From assembly GCF_003943735.1 (NCBI RefSeq), contig NZ_RJMV01000011.1:1-64000 (forward strand): a stretch of 64,000 bases of DNA, in the 5' to 3' direction. This DNA comes from Streptococcus sanguinis. GTDB lineage: Bacteria; Bacillota; Bacilli; Lactobacillales; Streptococcaceae. A program made the translations under genes and the position numbers. The notes beneath the pieces were generated by a model. The model was not told the DNA's origin. It did not search any database and saw only the letters and a program-made list of their open reading frames with translations. Position 1 is the stretch's first letter. Each line of letters opens with the position of its first letter. Of the stretch, positions 55,926 to 64,000 are shown one piece after another.

Positions 55926-56051
55926 GCAAGAAGCAAAGACTGGGAAATGACCTTGCTCTAAAAAATCATCATTCAGTTTTGCAGGATGCAAGATCTGTGT
56001 GAGTGAAAGTCTCTTTCTATCAAGATTTTAAAAGTTTAATTATGATCATCA

Positions 56052-56107
56052 AGGTGGGACCAAGAATCAAAAATCATGGATTTTTTAGATTCTGTCTCGC
56101 CTCTTTT
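56052..56107 (+). terminator. GTGGGAC-type repeat hairpin, probable ssbB terminator
   Basis: AGGTGGGAC...AGAATC pairs with GATTCT-GTCTCGCCT, with an inner AAAAATC/GATTTTT hairpin; CTTTT follows. It is related in design to the hairpin at 32319. Confidence 0.7.
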
Positions 56108-56131
56108 ATTATAGTCATTTCTGGAAAGATT

Positions 56132-56159
56132 TTGCTTTTTGCCGGCTTTGTAATATAAT
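56132..56159 (+). promoter_or_regulatory. Promoter of the Lev-type sensor operon
   Basis: TTGCTT (56132-56137), 16-bp spacer, TATAAT (56154-56159), 46 bp before the ATG. Confidence 0.65.
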
Positions 56160-56205
56160 AATCCTATATGTTTCATAAAGGTGCTTACGGCATAGGGGGT
56201 GAAAA

Positions 56206-57192
56206 ATGGTATCAGCTAAGGTCAAAAAACGGATACAGCATTATCAGAAAAAGGCTCTCTGGCCGCTTTTCATTCTGCTTATCTTGAGTTTGCTTTTTGT
56301 TTATTTCAAGGGCGTTTTGCCAGATGAGAAGCAGGTCAAGATCGGGGTGACCTACATGACCATGAACAATGACTTTTACAAGACCTTAAATGCGGAGCTG
56401 GAGAAGAAAACCAACCAGCAGGGCAGCAAGCTCTACGTTCGGGATCCTGAGCTGGATGAGGGCAAGCAGAGCCAGCAGATTGACTTTTTTGTCCGAGAAA
56501 AGGTTGATGTCATTGTCATCAATCCGGTGAAAAGCAATAGTCCAAGTATCATTTCCTCTCTTCAAAAGGCCAAGAAAGCTGGTATTAAAATCATCGTAGT
56601 GGATGCGCCTATCAGTCAGGATGTAAAAGTGGATACGACCATTGTGTCTGATAACTACCAAGCAGGCGTCCTGATTGCCCAGGACATGATGAAGCGTCTG
56701 CCTTCTGCCAACATTCTCCTTTTAGAGCACCGCAATGCCGTCTCTGCCATGGATCGGATTCAGGGATTTATTGATACGATTGAAAAACAGCCCAGCTACA
56801 AGATTATTTCTCAGAAAGAAACACTGGGCCAGACCGAGGAAACCATGCCGCAGGTTAAAGGGGCTCTAGACGAGGGGTTGGACTTTAATGTAGTTATGGC
56901 TCTCAATGATCGGGCAGCCATCGGGGCCTTGGCTGCTATTAAAAATCAAGGTCTTGATAAGAAAATCTCAATCTATGGCGTGGATGGTTCACCAGATATC
57001 AAAAACTTTCTGGCTACGACTAGCGATATAGAGGGAACCGTGGCCCAATCGCCCATTCAGATGGGACGCAAGGTGGCGCAGGTAATTGAGCTGATGCAAG
57101 AGGGGAAATCCTACGACAGCCAATACCTGATTCCAGTTCATCTGGTTAATAGAGATAATATCAGTCAATACACAGTTACAGGGTGGCAATAA
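56206..57192 (+). CDS. Membrane-tethered sugar-binding protein (LevQ/LevT-like)
   Basis: 328 residues. An uncleaved N-terminal membrane helix (about 17-36; no lipobox) is followed by a type I periplasmic-binding fold as in ribose-binding proteins (KIGVTYMTMNNDFYKTLNAE; VIVINPVKSNS; IVVDAPI; MALNDRAAIGALAAI; YGVDGSPD). It probably presents bound sugar to the kinase encoded next. Streptococcus mutans LevQRST has two such proteins flanking a two-component pair; the order here is the same kind. No transporter genes adjoin it. Confidence 0.85.
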   Translation: MVSAKVKKRIQHYQKKALWPLFILLILSLLFVYFKGVLPDEKQVKIGVTYMTMNNDFYKTLNAELEKKTNQQGSKLYVRDPELDEGKQSQQIDFFVREKVDVIVINPVKSNSPSIISSLQKAKKAGIKIIVVDAPISQDVKVDTTIVSDNYQAGVLIAQDMMKRLPSANILLLEHRNAVSAMDRIQGFIDTIEKQPSYKIISQKETLGQTEETMPQVKGALDEGLDFNVVMALNDRAAIGALAAIKNQGLDKKISIYGVDGSPDIKNFLATTSDIEGTVAQSPIQMGRKVAQVIELMQEGKSYDSQYLIPVHLVNRDNISQYTVTGWQ

Positions 57193-58505
57193 TGAGACCT
57201 CAAAAAAGTATATTTTACAGCAAAATAGCCTTGATGGTCATCAATCTGGTTGCCATTGTCTATAATGCGTCCATCTATCTCTTTGCGACCAACTATGTAG
57301 CAGCTAAGGGCTTCAGTCATTCGCTTTTGGAGCGTTTGGATGCTATTCCGGGCTCTCCCAGCTTGATTTTCTGGGTATCAATTAGCCTCTATGGTAGTTT
57401 GCTTTTGGTCATGTACTATCGCGAGCGCCACCCCAATCAGCTGTCCGTCTATGACAAGGCAACCATTATTGAAATCCTGCTCATGCTGGTCATCTTTTCC
57501 GTCCTGCATTCGTCCTACAATGGCTTGATTCTCTTGGTGTTTGCGGATATTTTCTATGGATCTAAGGAGTTCAATTCTTCCAAGGACAAGAAGTATTGGT
57601 TTTCTTTCATTATTTTGAGCTTTGGCATGCTGCTCTTGTCCAACTATGACCTCATGTCGCTCTTTATCAAGTTGCCTTCTCTAGATACCTATATTCGGTT
57701 TTACCCAGAGTCCGTCCGGTTGTTGCTGCTTTTTGGCAAGAACTTTCTCTACTCCCTCAATATCGTTGTCTTTATGATTTCCTTGCTCTTCTATATCTTG
57801 TCGGCTATTACAGAGCGTCATCGGATTGAGGAAGAGCTGCGCATGGCTTCTCAGGCTAATCGCGAGTTGAACTCTTATCTGGCTTTGTCTGAGAAAATAG
57901 CAGAAGACCGAGAGCGGAAGCGGATTGCCAGAGAGATTCACGATACATTGGGGCATGCCCTGACGGGAATTTCAGCGGGTATTGATGCGGTCAAGGTCTT
58001 GGTTGATATTGATACCAATCGGGCTAAGGAGCAGCTCAATAATGTCTCTGTCGTCGTTCGAGATGGTATCCGTGATGTCCGAGGCTCGCTCAATAAGATG
58101 CGGCCGGGAGCTCTGGAAAATAACACTTTGAAGGAAGCTCTGATTAAGATTATCCGTGAGTATGAAGCCATCTCCAATTTGGAGATTCATCTCCGCTACG
58201 AATGGGATAATATTGACTTGGATATTGCTAAGGAAGACATTGTCTTCCGGGTGATTCAGGAGTCTATTACCAACTCTGTCCGCCATGGTCATGCCAAAAC
58301 TATCTGGATTGAGCTGCTGGAGAAAGAAACCTATGTAATGACCATTCAGGATGATGGTATTGGCTTTGATGAGCTCCACTATGGTTATGGCCTCAAGCAG
58401 ATGCAGGAGCGTCTAATGATTATTGGCGGAAGCGTCCGATTTGAAAATCGGGACGGTTTCTACACGCATATCGAAATCCCAAAAATAGGAGGAAGACATG
58501 ATTAA
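57192..58505 (+). CDS. levS: NarL-type sensor histidine kinase (LevS-like)
   Basis: 437 residues from the ATG that overlaps the previous stop (TAATG). About six membrane helices fill residues 10-205; the HisKA_3 phospho-acceptor ERKRIAREIHDTLGHALTG (His near 256) and a HATPase domain (ESITNSVRHGHA; DDGIGF; YGLKQMQERL) follow. It should phosphorylate the regulator encoded next in response to sugar bound by the flanking binding proteins. Confidence 0.87.
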   Translation: MRPQKSIFYSKIALMVINLVAIVYNASIYLFATNYVAAKGFSHSLLERLDAIPGSPSLIFWVSISLYGSLLLVMYYRERHPNQLSVYDKATIIEILLMLVIFSVLHSSYNGLILLVFADIFYGSKEFNSSKDKKYWFSFIILSFGMLLLSNYDLMSLFIKLPSLDTYIRFYPESVRLLLLFGKNFLYSLNIVVFMISLLFYILSAITERHRIEEELRMASQANRELNSYLALSEKIAEDRERKRIAREIHDTLGHALTGISAGIDAVKVLVDIDTNRAKEQLNNVSVVVRDGIRDVRGSLNKMRPGALENNTLKEALIKIIREYEAISNLEIHLRYEWDNIDLDIAKEDIVFRVIQESITNSVRHGHAKTIWIELLEKETYVMTIQDDGIGFDELHYGYGLKQMQERLMIIGGSVRFENRDGFYTHIEIPKIGGRHD

Positions 58506-59181
58506 GGTTTTAATAGCAGACGATCAGGCCTTGATTCGCGAGTCTCTGCAAATCATCCTGTCAGCCCACGCTGATATTGAGGTTGTCGGGACAGTCGGAG
58601 ACGGCAAGGAAGTGCTGGAAAAGCTTCATCGGGTGCGCCCAGATGTGATTTTGATGGATATTCGCATGCCAGTCATGGACGGTGTTCTCTGTACCAAGGC
58701 TGTCAAGGAGCAATATCCGGATGTTAAGATTATCATTCTGACAACCTTTGATGACGATGAATTTATCTTCTCCGCTCTCAAATACGGTGCGTCTGGTTAT
58801 ATTCTCAAAGGGGTTTCGACAGAAGAGCTTCACGAAGCCATTCAGACAGTCTATCGAGGCGGAGCTATGATCAATCCCAATATTGCCACCAAGGTCTTCA
58901 AAATCTTTTCACAGATGGCCCAGTCCAATTTTGCTATCACAGTGACGGAGGAAAATATAGAGGACATGAGCCGGACGGAGTGGAAGATTATCCAGCAGAT
59001 TGGCTTTGGGATTTCGAATAAAGAAATTGCTGCCAAGCTCTTTCTATCAGAAGGGACAGTCCGAAATTACCTGTCAGGTATCTTAGCCAAGCTCAACTTG
59101 CGCGACCGAACCCAGCTGGCTATCTGGGCTGTGCAGACTGGAGTCACCCAGAGAGATTTTAGTAAGGAAAGCGACAAATGA
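58498..59181 (+). CDS. levR: NarL/LuxR-family response regulator (LevR-like)
   Basis: 227 residues, overlapping the kinase by 8 bp. Receiver with DD (near 8-9), phospho-aspartate in VILMDIRMP (near 55) and Lys in YILKGVS; the LuxR-type helix-turn-helix SNKEIAAKLFLSEGTVRNYLS (about 177-197) follows. It probably activates the PTS operon at 60683 through the inverted repeats upstream. LevR of S. mutans, as I remember it, is of this kind. Confidence 0.87.
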   Translation: MIKVLIADDQALIRESLQIILSAHADIEVVGTVGDGKEVLEKLHRVRPDVILMDIRMPVMDGVLCTKAVKEQYPDVKIIILTTFDDDEFIFSALKYGASGYILKGVSTEELHEAIQTVYRGGAMINPNIATKVFKIFSQMAQSNFAITVTEENIEDMSRTEWKIIQQIGFGISNKEIAAKLFLSEGTVRNYLSGILAKLNLRDRTQLAIWAVQTGVTQRDFSKESDK

Positions 59182-60461
59182 AGTGGAGACTGAGACATTT
59201 GGCCCTGCTGGTTGTCCTGATCATATCTGTTGCTTTGGCTTTTGTCTTTTGGGCTTCAGCTCAGGAAAAAGTCCTGCGTATTGGTGTCTATGCTGGTTCT
59301 AGCTGGGATGTGCCTAACAGCCGCGAAAACAAGGTCTTGGACAGCCTGATTAAAAAATTTGAAAAGACGCATCCTCATGTCAAGGTCGTCTATGAAAGCG
59401 GTATTCCCAAGGATGATTACGCTGACTGGCTGGCAGAGCAAGTCTTGAAAGGCGAGCAGCCGGATCTCTTTATGGTACCGGAAAACGACTTTAGCATGTT
59501 GGCTTCGACTGGCGCGCTTAAATCCTTGGATACCCTCCTAACGGATGATGAACGGACAGCCTTTTATCCAGTGGCTTATGAAGCTGGGCAATATCAGGGA
59601 GTCAGCTATGCTCTTCCAGTTGAGAGCAATCCTATCATGATGTGTGTCAATAAAGACCTGCTTGAAAAAGAAGGAATTAGCATCCCTGAGTCAGGTTGGA
59701 CCCTGGCGGATTTCTATGAGATTTGCAAGAAAGTAACCAAGGATACCAATGGCGATGGTGTGGTGGATCAGTACGGTATTACGGATTACACTTGGCAGCA
59801 GGCCCTGGTAGCTTACGGCGGTCATCTTATCGATAAATCCGGTATCAATGTAGACAGTTCAGAGATGCACCAAGCCTTGGCCTTTATGAGCAAGTTAGAC
59901 ATGCTCAGCCAGCACTATAAGGTGACTTCTAATGATTTTGATGAGGGGCGGGTGGCCTTCTATCCTATGAGTCTGGCCCAGTATCGGACCTACAAGCCCT
60001 ACCCATACCATGTCGCCAAGTATTCTAGCTTTTCTTGGACCTGTATCCCGATGCCGACAGCCAATAGCCAGGTGATGGGAACACAGGTTAAGACCTCGCT
60101 TTTTGCCATGTCTTCCAATACCAAGCAAGAGAAGTTAGCTTGGGAATTTATGCTCTTGCTGTCACAGGACAAAGAAAGCCAGCAGGCCTTGTTTGAAAAA
60201 TCGCAGGGGACCTCAGTTTTACCATCTGTGGTGAAAAGTCAACAGGCTAGAGAAATCTTACAAGCCGATGATTTTGGTTTGGATTCCTTGACTTCTGAGA
60301 GGCTAGACCACATGATGAATCGCTCTATCATTGACATCAGTCTGGAAGTAGACCGTCATACCATGGACCGGATGGACTATCTGATTCAAAATGCTATGCA
60401 GAATCAAGAGATTGACAGTGCCTTGCCAAGCATTCAAAGAGAAATAGAAAGCGGAAAATAA
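59178..60461 (+). CDS. Membrane-tethered extracellular solute-binding protein (LevT/LevQ-like)
   Basis: 427 residues, with a single N-terminal helix (about 7-27) and no lipobox cysteine. A type II solute-binding fold (SBP_bac_1) follows: IGVYAGSSWDVPNSRENKVLD, QPDLFMVPENDFSMLA, GWTLADFYEICKKVTKDTNGDGVVD, FDEGRVAFYPMS. It overlaps levR by 4 bp. With no permease nearby, it is likely the second sugar receptor of the four-component sensor. Confidence 0.85.
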   Translation: MKWRLRHLALLVVLIISVALAFVFWASAQEKVLRIGVYAGSSWDVPNSRENKVLDSLIKKFEKTHPHVKVVYESGIPKDDYADWLAEQVLKGEQPDLFMVPENDFSMLASTGALKSLDTLLTDDERTAFYPVAYEAGQYQGVSYALPVESNPIMMCVNKDLLEKEGISIPESGWTLADFYEICKKVTKDTNGDGVVDQYGITDYTWQQALVAYGGHLIDKSGINVDSSEMHQALAFMSKLDMLSQHYKVTSNDFDEGRVAFYPMSLAQYRTYKPYPYHVAKYSSFSWTCIPMPTANSQVMGTQVKTSLFAMSSNTKQEKLAWEFMLLLSQDKESQQALFEKSQGTSVLPSVVKSQQAREILQADDFGLDSLTSERLDHMMNRSIIDISLEVDRHTMDRMDYLIQNAMQNQEIDSALPSIQREIESGK

Positions 60462-60481
60462 TCTGCTTTCTTTTTTTGTTG
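60449..60481 (+). terminator. Terminator of the sensor operon
   Basis: GAAAGC/GCTTTC hairpin spanning the stop codon, followed by seven T residues. Confidence 0.8.
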
Positions 60482-60518
60482 CTAATTAAGTCAGAAAAAA
60501 GTACAGCTGCCTAGACCA

Positions 60519-60607
60519 ATATGACAATTGTCATATTTTTCCTAACAAATGTCATCTGGGCAAAGTGACATTTGACAATATGAAATCGGTTACAAACCTT
60601 GTACAAT
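60519..60607 (+). promoter_or_regulatory. levD promoter region: palindrome, inverted repeat and cre
   Basis: ATATGACAATTGTCATAT (60519-60536) is a perfect 18-bp palindrome. AAATGTCA (60547-60554) is inverted as TGACATTT (60566-60573). A full match to WTGNAANCGNWNNCW, ATGAAATCGGTTACA, lies at 60580-60594 over the -35 position of the likely -10 TACAAT (60602-60607). The poor -35 suggests an activator. LevR binding to the TGACA/TGTCA repeats and CcpA repression at the cre are inferred. Confidence 0.75.
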
Positions 60608-60682
60608 GAAATCATCAATAAATCCTTCGTCATCTAAAGCCTGACTTGGCTAAGAAATCGAAGAATAAAGGAGGCAGGAAAG

Positions 60683-61120
60683 ATGAAATACCTTGTACTG
60701 GTCAGCCATGGGGGACTGGCTGCAGGCGTGCAGAGTTCCTTGAAGATGTTCGCCGGAGACAAGACGGATCAGGTGATTGCGGTCGGTCTTCAGGAAGGCA
60801 AGTCAGTTGATGATTTTGCAGTTGATTTTACTCAGGCCTTGTCTGGCTTAAGCGCTGATGACAGTGTCTTAGTTCTGGCTGATATTGTAGGAGGAAGTCC
60901 TCTGACGACAGCAGCTAGCGTCTTATCTGACATGGGCAAGCTCGACTCAGCAGTTATCTTGGGCGGTTTGAACCTGACCATGGGACTGACTGGCTTGGTT
61001 ATGAAAGACATCTTGGACGGAAAAGAGCTGGCTAAGGCTATCCTTTCTGAGGCCACAGCTGCTTTGCAGGAATTTGAAGTCGTAAGCGATGCAGCTGACG
61101 AAGATGAAGACGACATTTAG
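60683..61120 (+). CDS. levD: PTS mannose/fructose-family EIIA (LevD-like)
   Basis: 145 residues, EIIA-Man fold with phospho-histidine in VSHGGLA (His 9), LADIVGGSPLT and GGLNLTM. It accepts phosphate from HPr. EIIA and EIIB are separate genes here, unlike the fused ManL of the housekeeping mannose PTS, which supports a lev-type system. GGAGGCAGG lies upstream. Acidic tail DEDEDDI. Confidence 0.92.
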   Translation: MKYLVLVSHGGLAAGVQSSLKMFAGDKTDQVIAVGLQEGKSVDDFAVDFTQALSGLSADDSVLVLADIVGGSPLTTAASVLSDMGKLDSAVILGGLNLTMGLTGLVMKDILDGKELAKAILSEATAALQEFEVVSDAADEDEDDI

Positions 61121-61162
61121 TGCTTCCGCATACATTATAAAAGATAAAAGGAGATTTTAAAG

Positions 61163-61657
61163 ATGACAGTATCATTTGTACGGATTGACGACCGCATGAT
61201 CCACGGTCAAACAGTCACTCGCTGGGCTAAGGAATACCCTTGTGATGGCTTGATTGCAGTTAATAATGCAGCCGCAGGAAACAAGGTTTTGATTCAGGCC
61301 TACAAGGGAGCTTCTGACAAGAAGACTTTTGTTTGGACCAAGGAAGCCTTCAAGGAAAAATCAGGCAAGGTCACAGAGTCAGACAGCCGTTATTTCCTCA
61401 TTACGAAAAATCCTGTAGACATGAAGGAAATCCTAGTGGACCAAGGTTTTGTACCTGGGGATGTTAAGGAAATCATCGTCGGTCCTGCTAATGACCGTCC
61501 GGGAGCTGTTAAGCTGGGCAACAACCAGTCCATCACTCAGGAAGAGGCAGAAGCGATTGAGGCGATTGAAAAAGCAGGCTACAAAGTCAAATTCCAGCTC
61601 TTACCAGATGTTTCCATTGGTTACTGGAGCGATTTCAAGTCTAAATTTGGTTTTTAA
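61163..61657 (+). CDS. levE: PTS mannose/fructose-family EIIB (LevE-like)
   Basis: 164 residues, EIIB-Man family: VRIDDRMIHGQ with the phospho-histidine at residue 14, then LIAVNN, and NQSITQEEAEAI. It passes phosphate from LevD to the sugar during uptake through EIIC/EIID. AAAGGAG precedes the ATG; 42 bp after levD. Confidence 0.92.
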   Translation: MTVSFVRIDDRMIHGQTVTRWAKEYPCDGLIAVNNAAAGNKVLIQAYKGASDKKTFVWTKEAFKEKSGKVTESDSRYFLITKNPVDMKEILVDQGFVPGDVKEIIVGPANDRPGAVKLGNNQSITQEEAEAIEAIEKAGYKVKFQLLPDVSIGYWSDFKSKFGF

Positions 61658-61684
61658 TTACAATAATGAAAAGGAGAGTCTATT

Positions 61685-62530
61685 ATGACAATTTCTTGGC
61701 TGCAAGCCGCTTTACTGGGTCTTTTTGCTAGTTTAGCTTCTATGCCTGGTATGGGTGGTTCTAGTATTGGTAACTACACTCTGGGACGTCCTCTGGTCGG
61801 AGGTTTGATTAGCGGGTTGATTCTTGGAGATTTAAAAACAGGGATTATGGTTGGGGTAGCCCTTCAGGTCCTCTATATCGCTCTGGTAACACCAGGTGGT
61901 ACAGTTTCCGCTGACGTGCGGGCAATCTCTTACATTGGGATTCCTCTCGCAATCTTGTTTGTTCATTCTAAAGGAATCACCTCTGAATCTGCTATCGCTG
62001 CAGCAGCTGCACCAATCGGAGCAGCAGTTGGTACTATCGGTACAGTCCTCTTCTATGGAACAGCCACTACAAACTTGCTTTGGCAGCACATTGGCTGGAA
62101 AGCTGTTGAAAAAGGCGAATTCAAAAAGCTTTACGCTGTTGACTGGGTCTATCCTTGGATTTCCCACTTTGTCTTTTCTTTCCTTCCAACCATGATCATC
62201 ACGAAGTTTGGTCCGAATATGGTTGAACTGATGAAGACTCACCTGCCAATGGATGGCTTCATCATGAAATCCCTCTTTACAGTCGGAGCTCTTCTCCCAT
62301 GTGTCGGTATTGCCATTCTTTTGAAACAAATCGTTACCAAGGCTGCTGACTTTATCCCATTCTTTGTGGGCTTCACCTTGGCTAAGTCACTTGGTCTTAA
62401 TTTGGTTGCAAGTGCAGTTGTTTCATTGATTTTTGCAGTAATTTACTATGAATTGGAAGTAATCAAATCAGCTCGAGTAACTGCGCCAGCTGGTGGGGCT
62501 GACTTTGATGACGATGAGGAGGATATCTAA
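61685..62530 (+). CDS. levF: PTS mannose/fructose-family EIIC (LevF-like)
   Basis: 281 residues, EIIC-Man (sorbose/mannose subfamily). Membrane protein with several hydrophobic segments and conserved GDLKTGIMVGVALQVLYI (near 42-59). It forms the sugar channel with EIID. The acidic C-terminal tail (DFDDDEEDI) resembles that of LevD. AAGGAGAG precedes the ATG. Confidence 0.92.
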   Translation: MTISWLQAALLGLFASLASMPGMGGSSIGNYTLGRPLVGGLISGLILGDLKTGIMVGVALQVLYIALVTPGGTVSADVRAISYIGIPLAILFVHSKGITSESAIAAAAAPIGAAVGTIGTVLFYGTATTNLLWQHIGWKAVEKGEFKKLYAVDWVYPWISHFVFSFLPTMIITKFGPNMVELMKTHLPMDGFIMKSLFTVGALLPCVGIAILLKQIVTKAADFIPFFVGFTLAKSLGLNLVASAVVSLIFAVIYYELEVIKSARVTAPAGGADFDDDEEDI

Positions 62531-62531
62531 G

Positions 62532-63368
62532 ATGGCTGAAAGAAAGAAAATAACTAAAAAGACTTTAGCGAAATCATTCCACCATTGGTACTATGGTCAT
62601 TTGACTTGCTTCTCTCAAGAGCACATGCAGACTTTCGGCTACTTGACCTCTATGCTGCCAATCGTGGAAGAACTCTACAAAGACAAAGCAGAGCAGAAAG
62701 AAGCTATGCAGACCTATACAGCTTTCTTCAATACAGAACCTCAGCTCGGGGCTTTGGTAGTGGGGATTACAGCTGGTTTGGAAGAAGCGCGTGCCAATGG
62801 TGACGCTGTTGACGGCGAAACTATCAATGGTATGCGTGCCGGTCTCATGGGACCTATCGCAGGTATCGGTGACTCTTTGGTTGTTGGAACTTTGATTCCA
62901 GTTCTGCTGGGGATTGCCCTTGGACTCTCTAAAGGTGGAAATCCTATCGGCGCTCTCTTCTACATCCTTGTCTGGAATGTTCTCATCTATGGCGGTATGC
63001 GCTTTGCCTACTTCAAAGGCTATGAATTAGGGGACAAGGCGGTAGAATTCCTTGTAGGACCTAAAGGACAGGCGCTTCGTAAGGCAATCAGTGTCATTGG
63101 TGGTATGGTTATCGGGGCAGTTGCTGCAACTTGGGTATCTGTAACGACTTCATTAGAGCTGAAAAATGCTGATGGCGAAGCTTTCCTGAAGTTGCAAGAA
63201 AAGATTGATGGTGTTTATCCAGGTCTCTTAACAGCTGGCTTTATCACCCTTTGTTGGTGGCTGATGGCCAAGAAAAAAGTATCACCAAACCTCGTTATGC
63301 TCCTCTTGGTTGTCATTGCTTTGATTGGTGTAGCGCTTGGCATCTTTGACCCTCAACTTAAATACTAA
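62532..63368 (+). CDS. levG: PTS mannose/fructose-family EIID (LevG-like)
   Basis: 278 residues from the ATG at 62532, one base after the levF stop; the GATGAGGAGGATAT stretch in levF is its ribosome site. EIID-Man hallmarks: NTEPQLGALVVGITAGLEEARANG, MGPIAGIGDSLV, then C-terminal membrane segments. It completes the permease with LevF. Confidence 0.92.
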   Translation: MAERKKITKKTLAKSFHHWYYGHLTCFSQEHMQTFGYLTSMLPIVEELYKDKAEQKEAMQTYTAFFNTEPQLGALVVGITAGLEEARANGDAVDGETINGMRAGLMGPIAGIGDSLVVGTLIPVLLGIALGLSKGGNPIGALFYILVWNVLIYGGMRFAYFKGYELGDKAVEFLVGPKGQALRKAISVIGGMVIGAVAATWVSVTTSLELKNADGEAFLKLQEKIDGVYPGLLTAGFITLCWWLMAKKKVSPNLVMLLLVVIALIGVALGIFDPQLKY

Positions 63369-63383
63369 TTCTCGCTCAATTTT

Positions 63384-63419
63384 AGGCTGGCAGTAAGTCC
63401 GATTTTCTGCTAGCCTAAT
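63384..63419 (+). other. Hairpin between levG and the downstream gene
   Basis: AGGCTGGCAG and CTGCTAGCCT pair with one mismatch around a 13-base loop. No T run follows, so it may stabilise or process the mRNA instead of terminating it. Confidence 0.5.
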
Positions 63420-63462
63420 ACAAATTTATTTTAGCAGAGTAAAAGAAAGAACGGAGAAGATC

Positions 63463-63753
63463 ATGACAGAACAAGAATTGATTCAAGGCTATGAAACAGA
63501 AATTCACTACCAGAAGCATATGATTGAAAATCTAGGACGCTGGTTCAGTCTCTTTTTTGCCATTGCCAGCATCGGTCTTGTTCTGATTTATCTCTTTCAT
63601 GAGACCAATCTCCTAGCACTTATTGCAGGAATCGTCCTAGCTCTACTTGGTATCTTAGCCATGCTTTTGTTTGGCTATGGTATCTATAGAGGACGCCTAA
63701 ATCTGCAAAAAGTGATTGATGATTTTGAAGCAAAACTAAAACTTGCAAGATAG
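63463..63753 (+). CDS. Small membrane protein downstream of the lev PTS (LevX-position)
   Basis: 96 residues. A charged start (residues 1-25, predicted helical) is followed by two membrane helices (about 28-44 and 50-73) and a charged tail. In S. mutans a small gene, levX, follows levG, and this may be its counterpart. No catalytic motif. Ribosome site CGGAGAAG. Confidence 0.75.
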   Translation: MTEQELIQGYETEIHYQKHMIENLGRWFSLFFAIASIGLVLIYLFHETNLLALIAGIVLALLGILAMLLFGYGIYRGRLNLQKVIDDFEAKLKLAR

Positions 63754-63767
63754 ATATTCCCCTAAAG

Positions 63768-63804
63768 ACAAGTCTGAGAGGATTTTAGCTCGGACTTGTT
63801 TTTT
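63768..63804 (+). terminator. Terminator of the lev PTS operon
   Basis: ACAAGTCTGAG/CTCGGACTTGT hairpin (one T-G pair) followed by six T residues. Confidence 0.9.
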
Positions 63805-63867
63805 CTTTGACTTTAGGAGGCAGCGAAGAAAAAATAAAATTTTTCTTTCATCTAGCCGGTTTTTTTC

Positions 63868-63934
63868 TTGACTATTTCTGACCAAGTGATAAAATAATAA
63901 CTATAGATTAGCACTCGATAGTTTAGAGTGCTAA
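63868..63934 (+). promoter_or_regulatory. groES promoter and CIRCE operator
   Basis: TTGACT (63868-63873), 16-bp spacer, TAAAAT (63890-63895). A perfect CIRCE element TTAGCACTC-N9-GAGTGCTAA occupies 63908-63934, the binding site of HrcA, the heat-shock repressor. Confidence 0.96.
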
Positions 63935-63960
63935 AAAATCAATCTTTGGAGGAAAACTAT

Positions 63961-64000
63961 GTTAAAACCATTAGGAGACCGTGTGGTCTTAAAAGTAGAA
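63961..64000 (+). CDS. groES: GroES co-chaperonin (5' part only)
   Basis: The 13 complete codons from ATG 63961 read MLKPLGDRVVLKV, typical of GroES, behind GGAGG and a CIRCE operator. The rest of the gene and the expected groEL lie outside the window. Confidence 0.93.

Overview
The window looks like a chromosomal segment of an oral, naturally competent Streptococcus of the sanguinis/gordonii type. Evidence: an rRNA-linked cluster of twelve tRNAs, a complete comY pseudopilus operon and ssbB behind SigX boxes, YSIRK/LPXTG surface-protein signals, a sul-type folate operon, a lev-type mannose-family PTS with its sensor cassette, and a CIRCE-controlled groES. Species assignment is inference from gene content and order. 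No insertion sequence, prophage, CRISPR array or integrase was seen.

Layout. 1-1532: the 3' end of a 23S rRNA (inside a 91-bp tandem duplication), 5S rRNA, a strongly structured spacer, and tRNAs Val, Gly, Ile, Glu, Ser, fMet, Phe, Tyr, Trp, His, Gln, Leu. 1787-8393: metal homeostasis, with the zinc operon adcRCBA (AdcR box in its promoter) and the copper operon copYAZ (two cop boxes). 8512-13195: a DUF6287-type lipoprotein, two paralogous TetR regulators and a YSIRK/LPHTG cell-wall adhesin-like protein. 13243-26995: housekeeping genes msmK, rlmA, tyrS, pbp1b, rpoB and rpoC; rpoB has a long leader with an internal terminator. 27000-27757: a 760-bp AT-rich region with promoter-like and operator-like signals. 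27758-32269: a five-gene exopolysaccharide-type operon (UDP-GlcNAc 2-epimerase, membrane protein with a degenerate GGDEF-like domain, a 47-residue membrane peptide, a processive GT2 synthase and a GH8 hydrolase). This is the best candidate here for a poorly described system.

32647-39996: a DUF1033 gene, the competence operon comYA-G, a comYH-type methyltransferase, ackA and a CPBP-family membrane protease, followed at 40114-40752 by a paralogue without the catalytic motif. 40761-44733: the folate operon folP-folC-folE-folBK behind an attenuator-like leader. 44828-48762: a lantibiotic-immunity-like ABC transporter (one ATPase, two permeases) with its own response regulator and histidine kinase but no bacteriocin gene. 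48912-49720: a small Xre regulator with two small membrane proteins. 49775-52443 (minus strand): a DUF1846 protein and PepA. 52614-53856: a DUF4651 protein, a thioredoxin and YtpR in an overlapping operon. 53941-54724: a MarR-rhodanese pair. 54814-55925: a PH-like membrane protein (minus) and ssbB.

56206-63753: a sugar-sensing and uptake locus. A membrane-tethered sugar-binding protein, a NarL-type kinase, a NarL-type regulator and a second tethered solute-binding protein form a LevQRST-like four-component sensor. Next comes a promoter region with an 18-bp palindrome, a second inverted repeat and an exact cre match, and then separate EIIA, EIIB, EIIC and EIID genes plus a small membrane protein. 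The window ends in the first codons of groES.

Recurring themes are metal- and sugar-responsive control with recognisable operators, translational coupling by 1-41 bp overlaps, frequent non-ATG starts (pbp1b, rpoB, rpoC, the GH8 gene, comYB, comYF, comYG, the Xre gene) and leader RNAs that can end transcription before rpoB and folP.
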